In this document: positions 53,626 to 63,675 of the stretch, piece by piece
How the letters are laid out: every line of letters starts with the position of its first letter
How positions within the stretch are numbered: the stretch's first letter is position 1
From: Methylobacterium adhaesivum
GTDB taxonomy: Bacteria > Pseudomonadota > Alphaproteobacteria > Rhizobiales > Beijerinckiaceae
Assembly: GCF_022179065.1 (NCBI RefSeq)
Contig: NZ_BPQD01000017.1
Span: 1-64,000, forward strand
Reading direction: 5' to 3'
DNA: 64,000 nt
The notes under the pieces: model-generated
The model's input: only the letters and a program-made list of their open reading frames with translations
What the model was told of the DNA's origin: nothing
Database searches by the model: none
Translations under genes and position numbers: made by a program

Positions 53626-55395
53626 TCACTCGGGAAGCGTGAACACCACGAGGGCGTCCCCCGTGCCGAAGCCCGCGCCCTTCGTGAAGGAGGCCCCGCC
53701 CGCCGCGACGGCGACGTACTGGCGGCCGTCGAGGGCGTAGGTGATGGGCGGGCCGCCGATGCCGGCGCCGCACTGGAACCGCCACAGCACCGCGCCGGTC
53801 TTCGCATCGTGGGCATCGAGGTGCCCATCCTCCTCACCGGAGAACACAAGGCCGCCGGCCGTCGCCAGGGTGCCGCCCGACAGGCGGCTGCCGGCCTTGA
53901 CCGACCATGCGATCGCCCCGCCCCGCGCGAGGTCGACGGCCGTGAGGGTGCTGAACGACGGCTCGCCCGGTGCCTCCCCGGTCTCGGTGTAGCGGATCGC
54001 CGGGCGGTTACCCGAAGCCGGTACCGTCTTCACCCGGTAGGTCGTGGCCCCATGCCGGACCTGGGCGTACGCGATGGCGGCGCCGGGATCGTAGGCCACG
54101 GGGTGCCACGAGATGGCGCCGAGCGGCCCGGGACTCACGACGGTCCCGGCGGTGGTCGGTGGCGCGTGAGGGTTCTTGTGTTCGATGAGGGGCGCCGAGC
54201 GGGCGAGCAGCCGGCCGTCCGTGCGGTCATGCACGTAGAGCCAGCCGGTCTTCGAGGCCTGCGCCACCGCCTTCACCGGCCCCTGCGGGGTCGCCTGGTC
54301 GAGGAGGAAGGGCGGGCTGGCGACGTCGTAGCCCCACTCGTCGTGGGGTACCTGCTGGTAGTACCAGCGCAGGGCGCCGGTCTTCACGTCGAGGGCGACG
54401 AGGCTCATGGTGTAGAGGTTGTCGCCCGGCCGCGAGAGGCCGAAGTTCTGCGGCGCCGGATTGCCGGTGCCGACATAGAGCAGGCCGAGATCGGCGTCGT
54501 AGGCCGGGGTCATCCACAGGGAGCCGCCGCCGACCTTCCAGGCGTCGCGATGGGCCGGGGCGGCGGCTTTCTCGGCGGCGATATCGCGGTGGAGCGGCAC
54601 CCCGTCGGGGGTCTTGTCGACGAACCCGCCCTCCCAGCCGTCCTGCTTCGTGACGTACCAGCGCCAGCGCTCCGCCCCCGTCTTCGCGTCGTAGGCGGCG
54701 AGCCACCCGCGCCGGCCGTAGCCGCCCTCGATGCCGACGACGGCGCCGCCATCGAGGCCGCCCGCCGCGTCCTCGACGTGCAGGCCGTAGCCCGCGCCCG
54801 CGACACCGACGATGACGAGGCCGTCGGCCACGAGGGGCGGCATCTTGAAGCCGAGGCGGCTCGAGCCCTGGACGGTGCCGGCGCCGAGCGTGTCGGCCAG
54901 GGCCGAAGCGGTCTCCGACTCCCCCTCCTCGGGGCGCACGGCCTCGTGGTCCCACACCACCCGGCCGGTCTTGGCGTCGAGGGCGATCACCCGCCCGTCC
55001 ATGGTCGCCTCGAACACGAGACCGTCCGAGACGGCGACTCCCCGGTTCGAGGGCGGCCCGAAGATTTTTTCCGTGCGGGCCTTGTGGGTGTAGGTCCAGC
55101 GCACGGCGCCGGTTCGCCCGTCGAGGGCGGCGACATGGTTCTGCGTCGTCGAGACGTAGAGGGTGCCGTCCACCATCACGGGCTCGGCCTGGAAGTAGCC
55201 GGTGATGCCCGTCTGGAAGAGCCAGGCCGGGCGCAGGCGCGCCACGTTGCCGGCGTCGATGGCGGTGAGGGGCGAGAAATGCCGGTTGGTGTGGTCGCCG
55301 CCGAACATCGGCCAGTCTTGCGCCGCGCAGGGGCCGAGGCCCACCAGGGCGAGGGCCGAGCCGGCGAGCAGGCCCCGGGTGGTGCGGCGAACCAT
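53626..55395 (-). CDS. PQQ-type beta-propeller protein with altered active-site residues
   Basis: 589 aa with a signal peptide (GSALALVGLGPCAAQ) and the eight-bladed propeller seen in PQQ-dependent alcohol dehydrogenases (DWPMFGGDHTNRHFSPL, VALDVKTGALRWYYQQVPHD, HDAKTGAVLWRFQCGAGIGG). Three hallmark positions differ: the vicinal Cys-Cys before NRGVA is Pro-Pro, the Glu metal ligand region reads GGYGRRG, and the catalytic Asp in the usual HDxWDYD is Gly (HDEWGYD). There is no cytochrome domain. It may be a catalytically altered or non-enzymatic propeller; the aligned positions are judged by eye. No pqq, xox or mxa genes adjoin. Confidence 0.8.
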   Translation of the reverse strand: MVRRTTRGLLAGSALALVGLGPCAAQDWPMFGGDHTNRHFSPLTAIDAGNVARLRPAWLFQTGITGYFQAEPVMVDGTLYVSTTQNHVAALDGRTGAVRWTYTHKARTEKIFGPPSNRGVAVSDGLVFEATMDGRVIALDAKTGRVVWDHEAVRPEEGESETASALADTLGAGTVQGSSRLGFKMPPLVADGLVIVGVAGAGYGLHVEDAAGGLDGGAVVGIEGGYGRRGWLAAYDAKTGAERWRWYVTKQDGWEGGFVDKTPDGVPLHRDIAAEKAAAPAHRDAWKVGGGSLWMTPAYDADLGLLYVGTGNPAPQNFGLSRPGDNLYTMSLVALDVKTGALRWYYQQVPHDEWGYDVASPPFLLDQATPQGPVKAVAQASKTGWLYVHDRTDGRLLARSAPLIEHKNPHAPPTTAGTVVSPGPLGAISWHPVAYDPGAAIAYAQVRHGATTYRVKTVPASGNRPAIRYTETGEAPGEPSFSTLTAVDLARGGAIAWSVKAGSRLSGGTLATAGGLVFSGEEDGHLDAHDAKTGAVLWRFQCGAGIGGPPITYALDGRQYVAVAAGGASFTKGAGFGTGDALVVFTLPE

Positions 55396-55714
55396 GGCGT
55401 TCTCCTCGGCCGGTCTCGTTGGGGGCAGCCTCGCTGTGGGGCACCCCTAATCGGTTCTGGTTAGGCGAGGCGGGTCCCATGAGGCAATCCGACGAAGGCA
55501 CGCAGGCCTTCCGTGCTCAAAACACCAGAAACATATGTTGCAGGAAAGGTACGGCCGGCGAATAGACGCCACTGTTCTGGAATGAGTCGAGCTTGGCCGT
55601 AGAGGTCTCTGGAAGACTTCGAAACTGGGTAGGTCTCGACGATCGGCCGACCTATTGACCGAGACGATCGGCTCCTCCTAGCGCGGCGTATCCCGTCTTG
55701 AATGGTATGCGTTC
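55396..55714. other. Divergent region between PQQ-propeller and TonB-receptor genes
   Basis: 319 bp with no gene. Moderately AT-richer around 55500-55560. It must hold the divergent promoters. I see no Fur-, Irr- or RirA-type box that I would defend. Confidence 0.4.
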
Positions 55715-57883
55715 GTGGCACACGTGATCGATCCCCTGAAGAATTCGGTTCCCTTCGGCACGCCGACGGCGCTTCTCTCCGCCGTACTCTTCGGGGCGAC
55801 CCTGGGGGCGGGCACCGGTCCGGCGGCGGCGCAGTCTGCGACGGACGCGACCCAGGAGGTACACCTCGACGAACTCGCCATCGCGGGAAACGGCATCCCC
55901 TCGCGCAAGGCCGACGGCTACCTCGTCCGTGACAGTGTGAGCGCGACGCGTACCGACACCCCCTTGCGCGACGTGCCCCAGACCGTCGTGGTGGTGCCGG
56001 CCCAGGCCCTTCAGGACGCCGCCGCCACCCGTGTCGACACGGCCCTCGACCTTGCGGGCGTCGGCCGCGCGAATAATTTCGGTGGCCTCGGACTCACCGA
56101 GTTCACGATCCGTGGGTTCCCCACGGGCGAGTATTACCGCAACGGTTTTCCAATCAATCGCGGTTACCCCAATTCTCCCGACATCGTGTCCATCGAGCGC
56201 ATCGAGGTTCTGAAGGGTCCCTCCGCCTTTCTCTACGGACGCGGCGACCCGGGCGGGACCTTCAACATCGTCACCAAGCAGCCCTTGGCTGAGCGCTCCT
56301 TCGCCCTCGGAACCCAGTACGGCAGCTATAACATGAAGCGCAGCACCTTCGACGCGACGGGGGCGCTCGACGAGAACGGACAGATTCTCGCCCGCATCAC
56401 GGGTGCGGTGGAGGACAACGGCAGTTTTCGCGATTTCGTGCGCAGCGACCGCTACTACCTCGCCCCGGTCATCGCCTGGAAGCCGAGCGCGGACACGACG
56501 ATCACCCTGGAAGGCGAATTCATCAGCGCCGACCAGACCCTCGACCGCGGCATCGTGCCGGTTCGGGGCGACGTCCGCGCTGTATCGCGCACCCGCTTCA
56601 TCGGCGAACCCGCCATCCCGCCGATGCGCAACGACAACGCCCTCGGGCAATTGCGCATCGAGCACCGGCTCGATCCCGATTGGGTGGTGACGGCGGGCGC
56701 ACAGGTGCTCGGTGGCAATCTCGCGGGCAATGGCGTCGGGGCGCTGGGTGTCCTGGCGGATGGCCGCACCCTGCGGCGGACCTACGAGTTTCGTGATCTG
56801 AATTGGTCGGACCTCGACCTTCAGCTCAACCTCGCGGGCAAGTTCGACACCGGCCCGTTCCGCCACACCCTGCTGACGGGGCTCGAATATGACAGCTATC
56901 GCTACCGCGAGGTGTTCAGCCGCTCAAATGCCACGACTAACCCGTTCTTCCTCGATCTCCTGAGCCCGCGATACGGCCAGGCCCTGCCGCCGATCACCGC
57001 TTCCGTCACCAATTTCCTCCAGAACACGCAGAGCTACGCCGGCTACGTGCAGGATCAGATCGACCTGACGCCACGCCTCCATGCCCTGGTCGGAGTGCGG
57101 GTCGAGGATCTGGGGCTCGTCACGACGAACCATCTCAATGGCGCCACCACGAGCCTTCAGGGTACGGCGGCGACGCCCCGGTTCGGCCTCGTCTACGATC
57201 TCCTCGACACCGTGTCGGTCTACGGCAACTACGCCCGCTCGTTCCGTCCCAACACCGGCACGGGCCGGACGGGCCAGCCCTTCGCCTTCGAGGAGGGCGA
57301 GGGCTACGAGGTTGGCGCCAAGTTCAGCTTGCTCGACGACCGCCTGAGCGCCACCGCCGCCCTGTTCGACATCCGCCGCAGCAACGTCCTGACCGTCGAT
57401 CCCGTCGATTCGAACTTCAACGTCGCGGCGGGCGAGGTGCGCAGCCGTGGCTTCGATCTCAGCGTCGCGGGGTATCTGGCCCCCGGCTGGCGGGCGATCG
57501 GCAGTTATGCCTATGTCGATGCGGCGGTAGTCCGGGACAACACGATTCCGGTGGGATCCCGGATCGCGAACATTCCGCGCAACAGCTTCGCGGTTCAGAG
57601 CGTCTACGAGTTCCAGGGCGGCGACCTGCGCGGTCTCGGCCTCGGGGCGGGCGTCACCTATGTCGATCAGCGCGTGGCCGGAACCGCCGTCTCGACCTTC
57701 AGGCTCCCCGAATATACGCTCTTCAACCTGATCTCGTACTACCAGATCACCCCGGAAGTGCGGATCTATCTCAACGTCGACAATGTGTTCGACACGACCT
57801 ACTACGACCGTGCTTGGCAGAACCGCTACGCCACTCCGGGCCTGCCGCGTACGATCACAGGCGGCGTTGCGGCCCGGTTCTGA
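55715..57883 (+). CDS. TonB-dependent siderophore-type receptor
   Basis: 722-aa outer-membrane receptor. A signal peptide ends near GPAAAQS. The plug domain follows (RDVPQTVVVVPAQALQDAAA, FTIRGFPTGEYYRNGFPINR, IERIEVLKGPSAFLYGRGDP, GGTFNIVTKQP), then the 22-stranded barrel ending VDNVFDTTYYDRAWQNRYAT and a C-terminal Phe. It belongs to the FhuA/FpvA-type siderophore receptors. No signalling N-terminal extension, sigma or anti-sigma gene is nearby. The start is a GTG at 55715 without a clear ribosome-binding site, so it may lie a little downstream. Confidence 0.92.
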   Translation: MAHVIDPLKNSVPFGTPTALLSAVLFGATLGAGTGPAAAQSATDATQEVHLDELAIAGNGIPSRKADGYLVRDSVSATRTDTPLRDVPQTVVVVPAQALQDAAATRVDTALDLAGVGRANNFGGLGLTEFTIRGFPTGEYYRNGFPINRGYPNSPDIVSIERIEVLKGPSAFLYGRGDPGGTFNIVTKQPLAERSFALGTQYGSYNMKRSTFDATGALDENGQILARITGAVEDNGSFRDFVRSDRYYLAPVIAWKPSADTTITLEGEFISADQTLDRGIVPVRGDVRAVSRTRFIGEPAIPPMRNDNALGQLRIEHRLDPDWVVTAGAQVLGGNLAGNGVGALGVLADGRTLRRTYEFRDLNWSDLDLQLNLAGKFDTGPFRHTLLTGLEYDSYRYREVFSRSNATTNPFFLDLLSPRYGQALPPITASVTNFLQNTQSYAGYVQDQIDLTPRLHALVGVRVEDLGLVTTNHLNGATTSLQGTAATPRFGLVYDLLDTVSVYGNYARSFRPNTGTGRTGQPFAFEEGEGYEVGAKFSLLDDRLSATAALFDIRRSNVLTVDPVDSNFNVAAGEVRSRGFDLSVAGYLAPGWRAIGSYAYVDAAVVRDNTIPVGSRIANIPRNSFAVQSVYEFQGGDLRGLGLGAGVTYVDQRVAGTAVSTFRLPEYTLFNLISYYQITPEVRIYLNVDNVFDTTYYDRAWQNRYATPGLPRTITGGVAARF

Positions 57884-57937
57884 GCGTTTCCCGTGATCCT
57901 AGGATCACGGTAAGCCTACGGGCGGAACGGATCGGGC

Positions 57938-59485
57938 CTATCGGAACGCCATCACCAGGGCGCCGACGGCGATCGTCCACAGGGCCAGGGTTGACCATAT
58001 GGCGCGCCGTCGGGTGGCGCGGGCGAAGGCATCGAGGCGGTCGGCATTGCCGGTGCCGGCCTCGTCGAGGCGGACGAGGATGCGGCGCAGGCGCTGCGCG
58101 AGGTCGGGGAGGTCCGAGACCACGTCGGTGATGGTCAGGGCCGCGCGGCCCACGCCCTCGATCCGGCCGAGGGGCCCGAGGTTGCGGGCGATCCAGCTGC
58201 GCACCACGGGCTCGGCCCCGGTCCACATGTCGAGCTGCGGGTCGAGGGACCGGGCGACGCCTTCCACCACCACCATGGTCTTCTGCAGCATCACCAGCTC
58301 CGTGCGCGTGCGCATGTCGAACAGGGCGGTGATGTCGAACAGCAGGGTCAGCACCTTGGCCATGGAGATCTCGTCGGCCTTGCGCTGGTGGATCGGCTCG
58401 CCGATGGCGCGGATGGCCTGGGCGAAATCGTCCACGGAATGGTGCGCGGGCACGTAGCCGGCCTCGAAATGCACCTGCGCCACGCGCTTGTAGTCGCGCA
58501 GGATGAAGCCGAGCAGGATCTCGGCGAGGAAGCGCCGTTCGTTGTGCCCGAGCCGGCCCATGATGCCGAAATCCACGGCCACGAGGGTGCCGGTCGGATC
58601 GACGAACAGGTTTCCGGGATGCATGTCGGCGTGGAAGAACCCGTCCCGGATGGCGTGGCGCAGGAACGACTGGATCACCGCGCGCCCGAGTGCCCGCGAA
58701 TCGTGTCCGGCCGCCTCGATGGCGGCCCGGTCGTTGAGGGGGATGCCCTCGATCCACTCGCTCGACAGGACGTCGCGGGCGGTGTGCTCCCAATCGGGCC
58801 GGGGCACGCGGAAGTCGGTGTCGTCCTTCGTGTTCTGGGCGAGTTCCGACATGGCCGCCGCCTCGAGGCGGAAATCCATCTCCATGGTGACGGAGCGGGC
58901 GAGGATCTCCACCACCTCGCGTGGGCGCAGGCGTTCGGCCTCCGGCGACAGGGCGTGGACGATGCGGGCGATGAACCGCATGACCCGCAGGTCGCGCTGG
59001 AAACGCTCGCGCACCCCCGGCCGCATCACCTTCACGGCGAGCACCCGCTCGGTCCCGTCGGGATCGAGGATGTGGGCCTTGTGGACCTGGGCGATGGAGG
59101 CCGCCGCGATGGGCTGGCTGAACGAGACGAAGAGGCTCTGCACCGGCTTGCCGAGCGCCGCCTCGATCACCCGCAGGGCCACGTCCTGGGGGAAGGGCGG
59201 CACCCGGTCCTGAAGGGTCTCGAGATCGCGCGCCGCCTCGAGCCCGACGATGTCGGGCCGGGTCGCGAGGAACTGCCCGAACTTGACGTAGGACGGCCCG
59301 AGGCGGGTGAGCGCCCGCTGGAGGGGGCCGGCCCCGGTGCCGAGCCCCCGCCGTTCCAGCAGCCGTCCGGCCCTGAGGGCGAGGCGCAAGTGGGGCGGCA
59401 GGTCGCCGGCCTCGATGAGGGAGAGGCCGCCCTCGCGGGCGAGGACGAAGCCGACATGGGCGCCGCGGAGCAGGGAGGCGAGCAT
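57938..59485 (-). CDS. ubiB: Ubiquinone biosynthesis regulatory kinase-like protein UbiB
   Basis: 515-aa member of the atypical ABC1/ADCK/UbiB kinases needed for ubiquinone synthesis. The diagnostic KxGQ motif is in LGPSYVKFGQFLATRPDIV, the Ala-rich loop in PIAAASIAQVHKAHI, and the catalytic and metal loops in FFHADMHPGNLFVDPTGTL and VAVDFGIMG. A C-terminal hydrophobic helix (IWSTLALWTIAVGALVMAF) anchors it to the membrane. It follows ubiE by 16 bp in one operon. Confidence 0.96.
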   Translation of the reverse strand: MLASLLRGAHVGFVLAREGGLSLIEAGDLPPHLRLALRAGRLLERRGLGTGAGPLQRALTRLGPSYVKFGQFLATRPDIVGLEAARDLETLQDRVPPFPQDVALRVIEAALGKPVQSLFVSFSQPIAAASIAQVHKAHILDPDGTERVLAVKVMRPGVRERFQRDLRVMRFIARIVHALSPEAERLRPREVVEILARSVTMEMDFRLEAAAMSELAQNTKDDTDFRVPRPDWEHTARDVLSSEWIEGIPLNDRAAIEAAGHDSRALGRAVIQSFLRHAIRDGFFHADMHPGNLFVDPTGTLVAVDFGIMGRLGHNERRFLAEILLGFILRDYKRVAQVHFEAGYVPAHHSVDDFAQAIRAIGEPIHQRKADEISMAKVLTLLFDITALFDMRTRTELVMLQKTMVVVEGVARSLDPQLDMWTGAEPVVRSWIARNLGPLGRIEGVGRAALTITDVVSDLPDLAQRLRRILVRLDEAGTGNADRLDAFARATRRRAIWSTLALWTIAVGALVMAFR

Positions 59486-59501
59486 CAGGCGAAAGGCCCG
59501 C

Positions 59502-60275
59502 TCACGAGACCTTCCAGCCCGAATGGATCGCCACGATGCCGCCCGACAGGGGCCGGTGGCTCACGTGGCGGAAACCGGCAGCTTCGATCATCCCGGCGAA
59601 CCGGCCCGGGCTCGGGAACTTGCGGATGGATTCCACGAGGTAGCGGTAGGATTCCGCGTCGCCCGCGACTTTCGAGCCGAGGCGCGGGATCACGTGGAAC
59701 GAGTAGGCGTCGTAGATCCGATCGAGGACCGGCAGATCGACCTTCGAGAATTCGAGGCAGAGGAAGCGCCCGCCCGGCTTCAGCACGCGGTGCGCTTCGG
59801 CGAGCGCCCGGTCGATGCGCGGCACGTTCCGGATGCCGAACGCGATGGTGTAGGCGTCAAAGCTCTCGGAGGGCAGCGGCAGGGCCTCGGCGTTGGCCGT
59901 GACGAAGTCGATGCGTCCAGAAAAGCGGGTCCCGGCCCGTTCGGCGCCGACCCGCAGCATCGCCTCGTTGATGTCGAGGACGGTGACGTGCGTCGCCGGG
60001 CCGCCGGCCTCCAGGGACCGGAACGCGATGTCGGCAGTGCCGCCGGCGACGTCGAGGTGGCGGAACGGGCGGTTCTGCGGCGGCCGCAGCATGGAGATGA
60101 GTTGCTGCTTCCAGGCCCGGTGCAGGCCGCCCGACATGAGATCGTTCATGAGGTCGTAGCGCTTGGCGACCGAGCGGAACACGTCGTCGACGCGCGCCTG
60201 CTTCTCGGCCAGTGCCACCTGCTCGAAACCGAAATGCGTGCGCTCGTCCGGGGGGGACCGCTCGGGCTGATTCAT
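59502..60275 (-). CDS. ubiE: Ubiquinone/menaquinone C-methyltransferase UbiE
   Basis: 257-aa SAM-dependent methyltransferase for the C-methylation step of ubiquinone synthesis. Landmarks: [20 protein letters not shown], the [20 protein letters not shown] signature, SAM loop [13 protein letters not shown] and [20 protein letters not shown]. The ATG at 60275 is preceded by GAGGTGAGG at suitable spacing; a GTG three codons earlier is less likely. It is divergent from mutM across about 100 bp. Confidence 0.97.
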   Translation of the reverse strand: MNQPERSPPDERTHFGFEQVALAEKQARVDDVFRSVAKRYDLMNDLMSGGLHRAWKQQLISMLRPPQNRPFRHLDVAGGTADIAFRSLEAGGPATHVTVLDINEAMLRVGAERAGTRFSGRIDFVTANAEALPLPSESFDAYTIAFGIRNVPRIDRALAEAHRVLKPGGRFLCLEFSKVDLPVLDRIYDAYSFHVIPRLGSKVAGDAESYRYLVESIRKFPSPGRFAGMIEAAGFRHVSHRPLSGGIVAIHSGWKVS

Positions 60276-60378
60276 GTACCTCACCTCTTCGGCTGAGCGT
60301 CATAGCGAAAGGCGGGGCGAACCGCCATGTTCGCCAGCACCGCATCCGATCGCGCCAGGCGACCTGCCCCGGAGAGCC

Positions 60379-61287
60379 ATGCCCGAACTGCCCGAAGTCG
60401 AGACCGTCCGCCGGGGGCTCGAGCCCGCCATGGTCGGCGCCCGGATCGCCCGCGTCACCCTGCGCCGGCCCAACCTCCGGTTCCCGTTCCCCGAGGGCTT
60501 CGTCGAACGCCTTGAGGGCAGCACGGTCCTGGCCCTCGCCCGGCGGGCCAAATATCTTGTGGCGCCCCTGGATTCGGGCGAGGCGCTCATCATGCATCTC
60601 GGCATGAGCGGACGCTTCGACGTCGCCATGCCGGACGGCCGCAACCTCTCGCCGGGGGATTTCTATCTCGAAGGTGCGCTTGGCACCCCGAAGCACGACC
60701 ATGTGGTGATGGCCCTCTCGAACGGCGCCACCGTGACCTACAACGACGCGCGCCGCTTCGGCTTCATGGACCTCGTGCCCACGGCCGACCTCGCGACGTG
60801 CCGACATTTCGCCGCCATGGGGATCGAGCCCCTGAGCGAGGCCCTCGACGGGGAGGCGATCGCGCGGCTGTTCCGCCACAAGATCACGCCCCTGAAGGCC
60901 GCCCTCCTCGACCAGCGCCTCATCGCCGGCCTCGGCAACATCTACGTCTGCGAAGCCCTGCATCGGGCGGGCCTCCATCCCGAGATGCGGGCCGGGCGCC
61001 TCGCCGCCCCGGACGGCGCCCCCACTCCGCAGGCCCGCCGCCTGGCAGAGGTGATTCCGCAGGTCCTGGCGGAGGCGGTAGCTGCGGGGGGCTCGACCCT
61101 GCGCGACTACGCTCATACGGATGGCAGCGCCGGAGCCTTCCAGCACGCGTTCCGGGTCTACGACCGTTCGGGCGAACCGTGCCGGACCCGGGGCTGCACC
61201 GGACACATCGCCCGCATCACCCAGGCTGGGCGTTCGACCTTCTACTGCGCGACCTGCCAGGTCGACCCGCCCGTATCATCCCGCTAA
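60379..61287 (+). CDS. mutM: Formamidopyrimidine-DNA glycosylase MutM
   Basis: 302-aa base-excision repair enzyme for 8-oxoguanine and ring-opened purines. It begins [16 protein letters not shown], where the mature N-terminal Pro is the nucleophile and Glu follows. [20 protein letters not shown] supplies the helix-two-turn-helix, and the C-terminal zinc finger has four Cys in CRTRGC and FYCATCQ. The ATG at 60379 is dictated by the catalytic N-terminus. Confidence 0.98.
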   Translation: MPELPEVETVRRGLEPAMVGARIARVTLRRPNLRFPFPEGFVERLEGSTVLALARRAKYLVAPLDSGEALIMHLGMSGRFDVAMPDGRNLSPGDFYLEGALGTPKHDHVVMALSNGATVTYNDARRFGFMDLVPTADLATCRHFAAMGIEPLSEALDGEAIARLFRHKITPLKAALLDQRLIAGLGNIYVCEALHRAGLHPEMRAGRLAAPDGAPTPQARRLAEVIPQVLAEAVAAGGSTLRDYAHTDGSAGAFQHAFRVYDRSGEPCRTRGCTGHIARITQAGRSTFYCATCQVDPPVSSR

Positions 61288-61487
61288 ACCTCGCGTATCA
61301 TTCGATAGATTTCACTTGCGGCCTGCGGTGGCCGACCCGGACGATCACAGATTTCGTCCCATCCGTCCGGGCGGTTCATGGCCGGGTCGCTGTCTTGCGT
61401 TAACACGGCCTTTGCTTTCGGGGCGGATAGATTGGCATTGCAGCACTCGCCGTCTCGTGTCCGTCGTCGGAGTTCTTCGAAGCGCAC

Positions 61488-62909
61488 ATGCCTGTCCTCC
61501 CCGCCAACGAAGCCGAGCGGCTCCACGCCCTGCGCGATCTTGCTGTTCTCGACACACCGTCGGACATGCAGTTCGACGCCCTGTGTCGCACGGCCTGCGC
61601 TCTCTTTCACGTGCCGATGGCGACCGTGACCCTGGTCGACGCGGACAGGCAGTGGTTCAAAGCCAAATGCGGTTTCGACGCAGCCGAGACTCCGCGCATG
61701 GGGTCGTTCTGCACCTATGCCATCCTGACCGACGACGTTCTCGTGGTGGAGGATGCGCGGCTCGATCCCCGCTTCGCGACGAGCCCCATCGTCACCGGGG
61801 AGCCATATATCCGGTTCTACGCCGGCGCGCCGATCGTCCTGGCCCCGGGGATTCGGATTGGGACCGTCTGTGTCCAGGGTACCGAACCCCGCGGATTCTC
61901 TGCCCTGGAGCGGGCACAGCTCGCCGATCTGGCGACCTTGGTGGCGGCGCAGCTCACCCTGCGCCGGACCGAAGCACGCCTCCGGGACAGCGAGGCGCAT
62001 TACCGCCTGCTCGCCGACAACACCTCCGACATGATCGTTCGTTCGGGCCTCGACACTCGGCGCCAGTATGTTTCCCCGGCATCGCGGACGCTCCTCGGCT
62101 ACGACCCCGAGGAGCTCGTCGGCTCGCTTCCCATGGACCATATCCACCCCGACGACAGGGACTCCTTCGCGCGCGTCCTCGCCGACCTCGGCGAGGGACG
62201 CATGGCCCAGGCGGTCACCCGGCAACGCTATCGCCGCAAGGACGGCTCCTGGGTCTGGGTCGAGGTGACGTTCAACCTCACCCGTGACCCTGTGGATGGG
62301 CGTCCGACGGGGTACGTCGCTGCCGTTCGCGACGTGTCGGAGCGCGAAGAGGCCGTTCGCCGCGTCAGCCACATGGCCCGGCACGATGCCCTCACGGATC
62401 TGGCCAACCGCACCCTGTTCCACGAGCGCCTGACGCAACGCCTGGCCGCGGCACGAAGAGGCGGCGAAGGCTTTTCCGTGTTGTGCCTCGACCTCGACCG
62501 GTTCAAGGCGGTCAACGATGGCCTGGGGCACCAGGCGGGCGACGCGCTCCTGTGTCGGGTCGCCAAACGTCTGAAGGCGCTCGTCGGGGATGCGGACACC
62601 GTGGCGCGGGTCGGTGGCGACGAGTTCATCATCATTCACGCGATCGACCGGACCGAGGCCGGAGAGTCCCTGGCGCGGCGTCTCATCGGGGCGATCCGCG
62701 AGCCGATTGATCTCGACGGCGAACCGGTGGTCATCGGCGTCAGCATCGGGATCGCCCGCGCACCGCACGACGCTGCGGATGCCGATTCCCTCTGCCGTTA
62801 CGCGGACCTCGCCCTGCATCAGGCCAAGGGCGCTGGACGGAACACCTTCCGGTTCTACGAACCCGGCATGTCGTTCGGCCGCGCGGTGCGGTCACGCGTC
62901 GCCCTCTAG
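61488..62909 (+). CDS. GAF-PAS-GGDEF diguanylate cyclase
   Basis: 473-aa soluble signalling protein that would make cyclic di-GMP. A GAF domain (about 20-155), a PAS/PAC domain (about 165-288, YVSPASRTLLGYDPEELVG, RRKDGSWVWVEVTFN) and a GGDEF domain (about 300-460) follow in order. The active site is intact: RVGGDEF with GGDEF at 376-380, and the substrate-binding DLDRFKAVNDGLGHQAGD. No RxxD inhibitory site sits five residues before GGDEF. There is no EAL domain. Signals sensed by GAF and PAS are unknown. A TTAA-N7-TTTG string about 90 bp upstream is too weak to call a CtrA box. Confidence 0.92.
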   Translation: MPVLPANEAERLHALRDLAVLDTPSDMQFDALCRTACALFHVPMATVTLVDADRQWFKAKCGFDAAETPRMGSFCTYAILTDDVLVVEDARLDPRFATSPIVTGEPYIRFYAGAPIVLAPGIRIGTVCVQGTEPRGFSALERAQLADLATLVAAQLTLRRTEARLRDSEAHYRLLADNTSDMIVRSGLDTRRQYVSPASRTLLGYDPEELVGSLPMDHIHPDDRDSFARVLADLGEGRMAQAVTRQRYRRKDGSWVWVEVTFNLTRDPVDGRPTGYVAAVRDVSEREEAVRRVSHMARHDALTDLANRTLFHERLTQRLAAARRGGEGFSVLCLDLDRFKAVNDGLGHQAGDALLCRVAKRLKALVGDADTVARVGGDEFIIIHAIDRTEAGESLARRLIGAIREPIDLDGEPVVIGVSIGIARAPHDAADADSLCRYADLALHQAKGAGRNTFRFYEPGMSFGRAVRSRVAL

Positions 62910-62943
62910 GGGCGATCCCGAACTCCGCGTGTGGGCTCCGGCC

Positions 62944-63621
62944 CTACCAGCCGCGTGTCTCCTCGCCCGTGGGGCGTCGTCCCTGCGGCGTCAGGCGGTC
63001 GATCACCTGCGGCAGGGCTTCGGCCAGCTGCGACAGGAGGTCTTCCCGCGGCAGCCCCGTGCGTTGCGCCAGGGCGTCCACGGTGTCGGAGCCGAGGGCG
63101 TCGGAGAGTTGGCGGGGCTGGACCGGACGGTTCTCCCCATGGCCGACCCACGATTCCATCAGATCGCCGAGGCCGCCGCGCTGAAACCGGTCGATGAGTC
63201 CGTCGAGGCCGCTCTGTCCGTCCCCTGCCTCGTGGTCGAGGCGGGCGTAGGGTCCCGCCCCCGGCCCGCGCCCGTCGTTGCGGTCGCCCGGCCCGTCGAG
63301 CATTCCGGCGAGGTCGCTGAAATCGCCCTCGCGGCGGTTGCGGGACCCGCCGCCCTCATCCTGGGCGAAGCCGCCCTCGTCGCCGTCGTACTCGCCCCCG
63401 GCCGGCGGTGCCTCGCGATGGGGCCTCGGTCCGCCTCCGCCCAGGAGGTCTCCGAGCCCGCCCGCCCCCTTCGACATGAGGAGCATGAGAAGCGCCTGGA
63501 CGATGGGCGAGAGCTGTCCCATCCCCCCACCGGGTCCACCGCCCTCGCCGCTCCGTTCGTGGCGGCCGCCGCCCAGAACCTGCCCGAGTACGCCGCCGAT
63601 GACCTGATCGAGGAGGCCCAT
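62944..63621 (-). CDS. YidB/DUF937-family protein
   Basis: 225 aa. It begins MGLLDQVIGGVLGQVLGGG, as YidB-type proteins do, has a hydrophobic helix (SPIVQALLMLLMSKGAGGL), a long Gly/Asp-rich disordered middle (about 60-160) and a conserved C-terminal helical region (QLSDALGSDTVDALAQRTGL, LLSQLAEALPQVIDRLTPQG). The family is uncharacterised. The ATG at 63621 matches the family start better than an ATG five codons earlier. Confidence 0.82.
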   Translation of the reverse strand: MGLLDQVIGGVLGQVLGGGRHERSGEGGGPGGGMGQLSPIVQALLMLLMSKGAGGLGDLLGGGGPRPHREAPPAGGEYDGDEGGFAQDEGGGSRNRREGDFSDLAGMLDGPGDRNDGRGPGAGPYARLDHEAGDGQSGLDGLIDRFQRGGLGDLMESWVGHGENRPVQPRQLSDALGSDTVDALAQRTGLPREDLLSQLAEALPQVIDRLTPQGRRPTGEETRGW

Positions 63622-63675
63622 GGTCGTCTCTCCCATCCTGCGTTGAAGACGCGGTCCGATGCCGTGCCGGATGTC

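Noticed and set aside
61399-61413. CtrA box upstream of the diguanylate cyclase gene
   Set aside because: TTAA-N7-TTTG matches only 6 of 8 positions; too weak to call.
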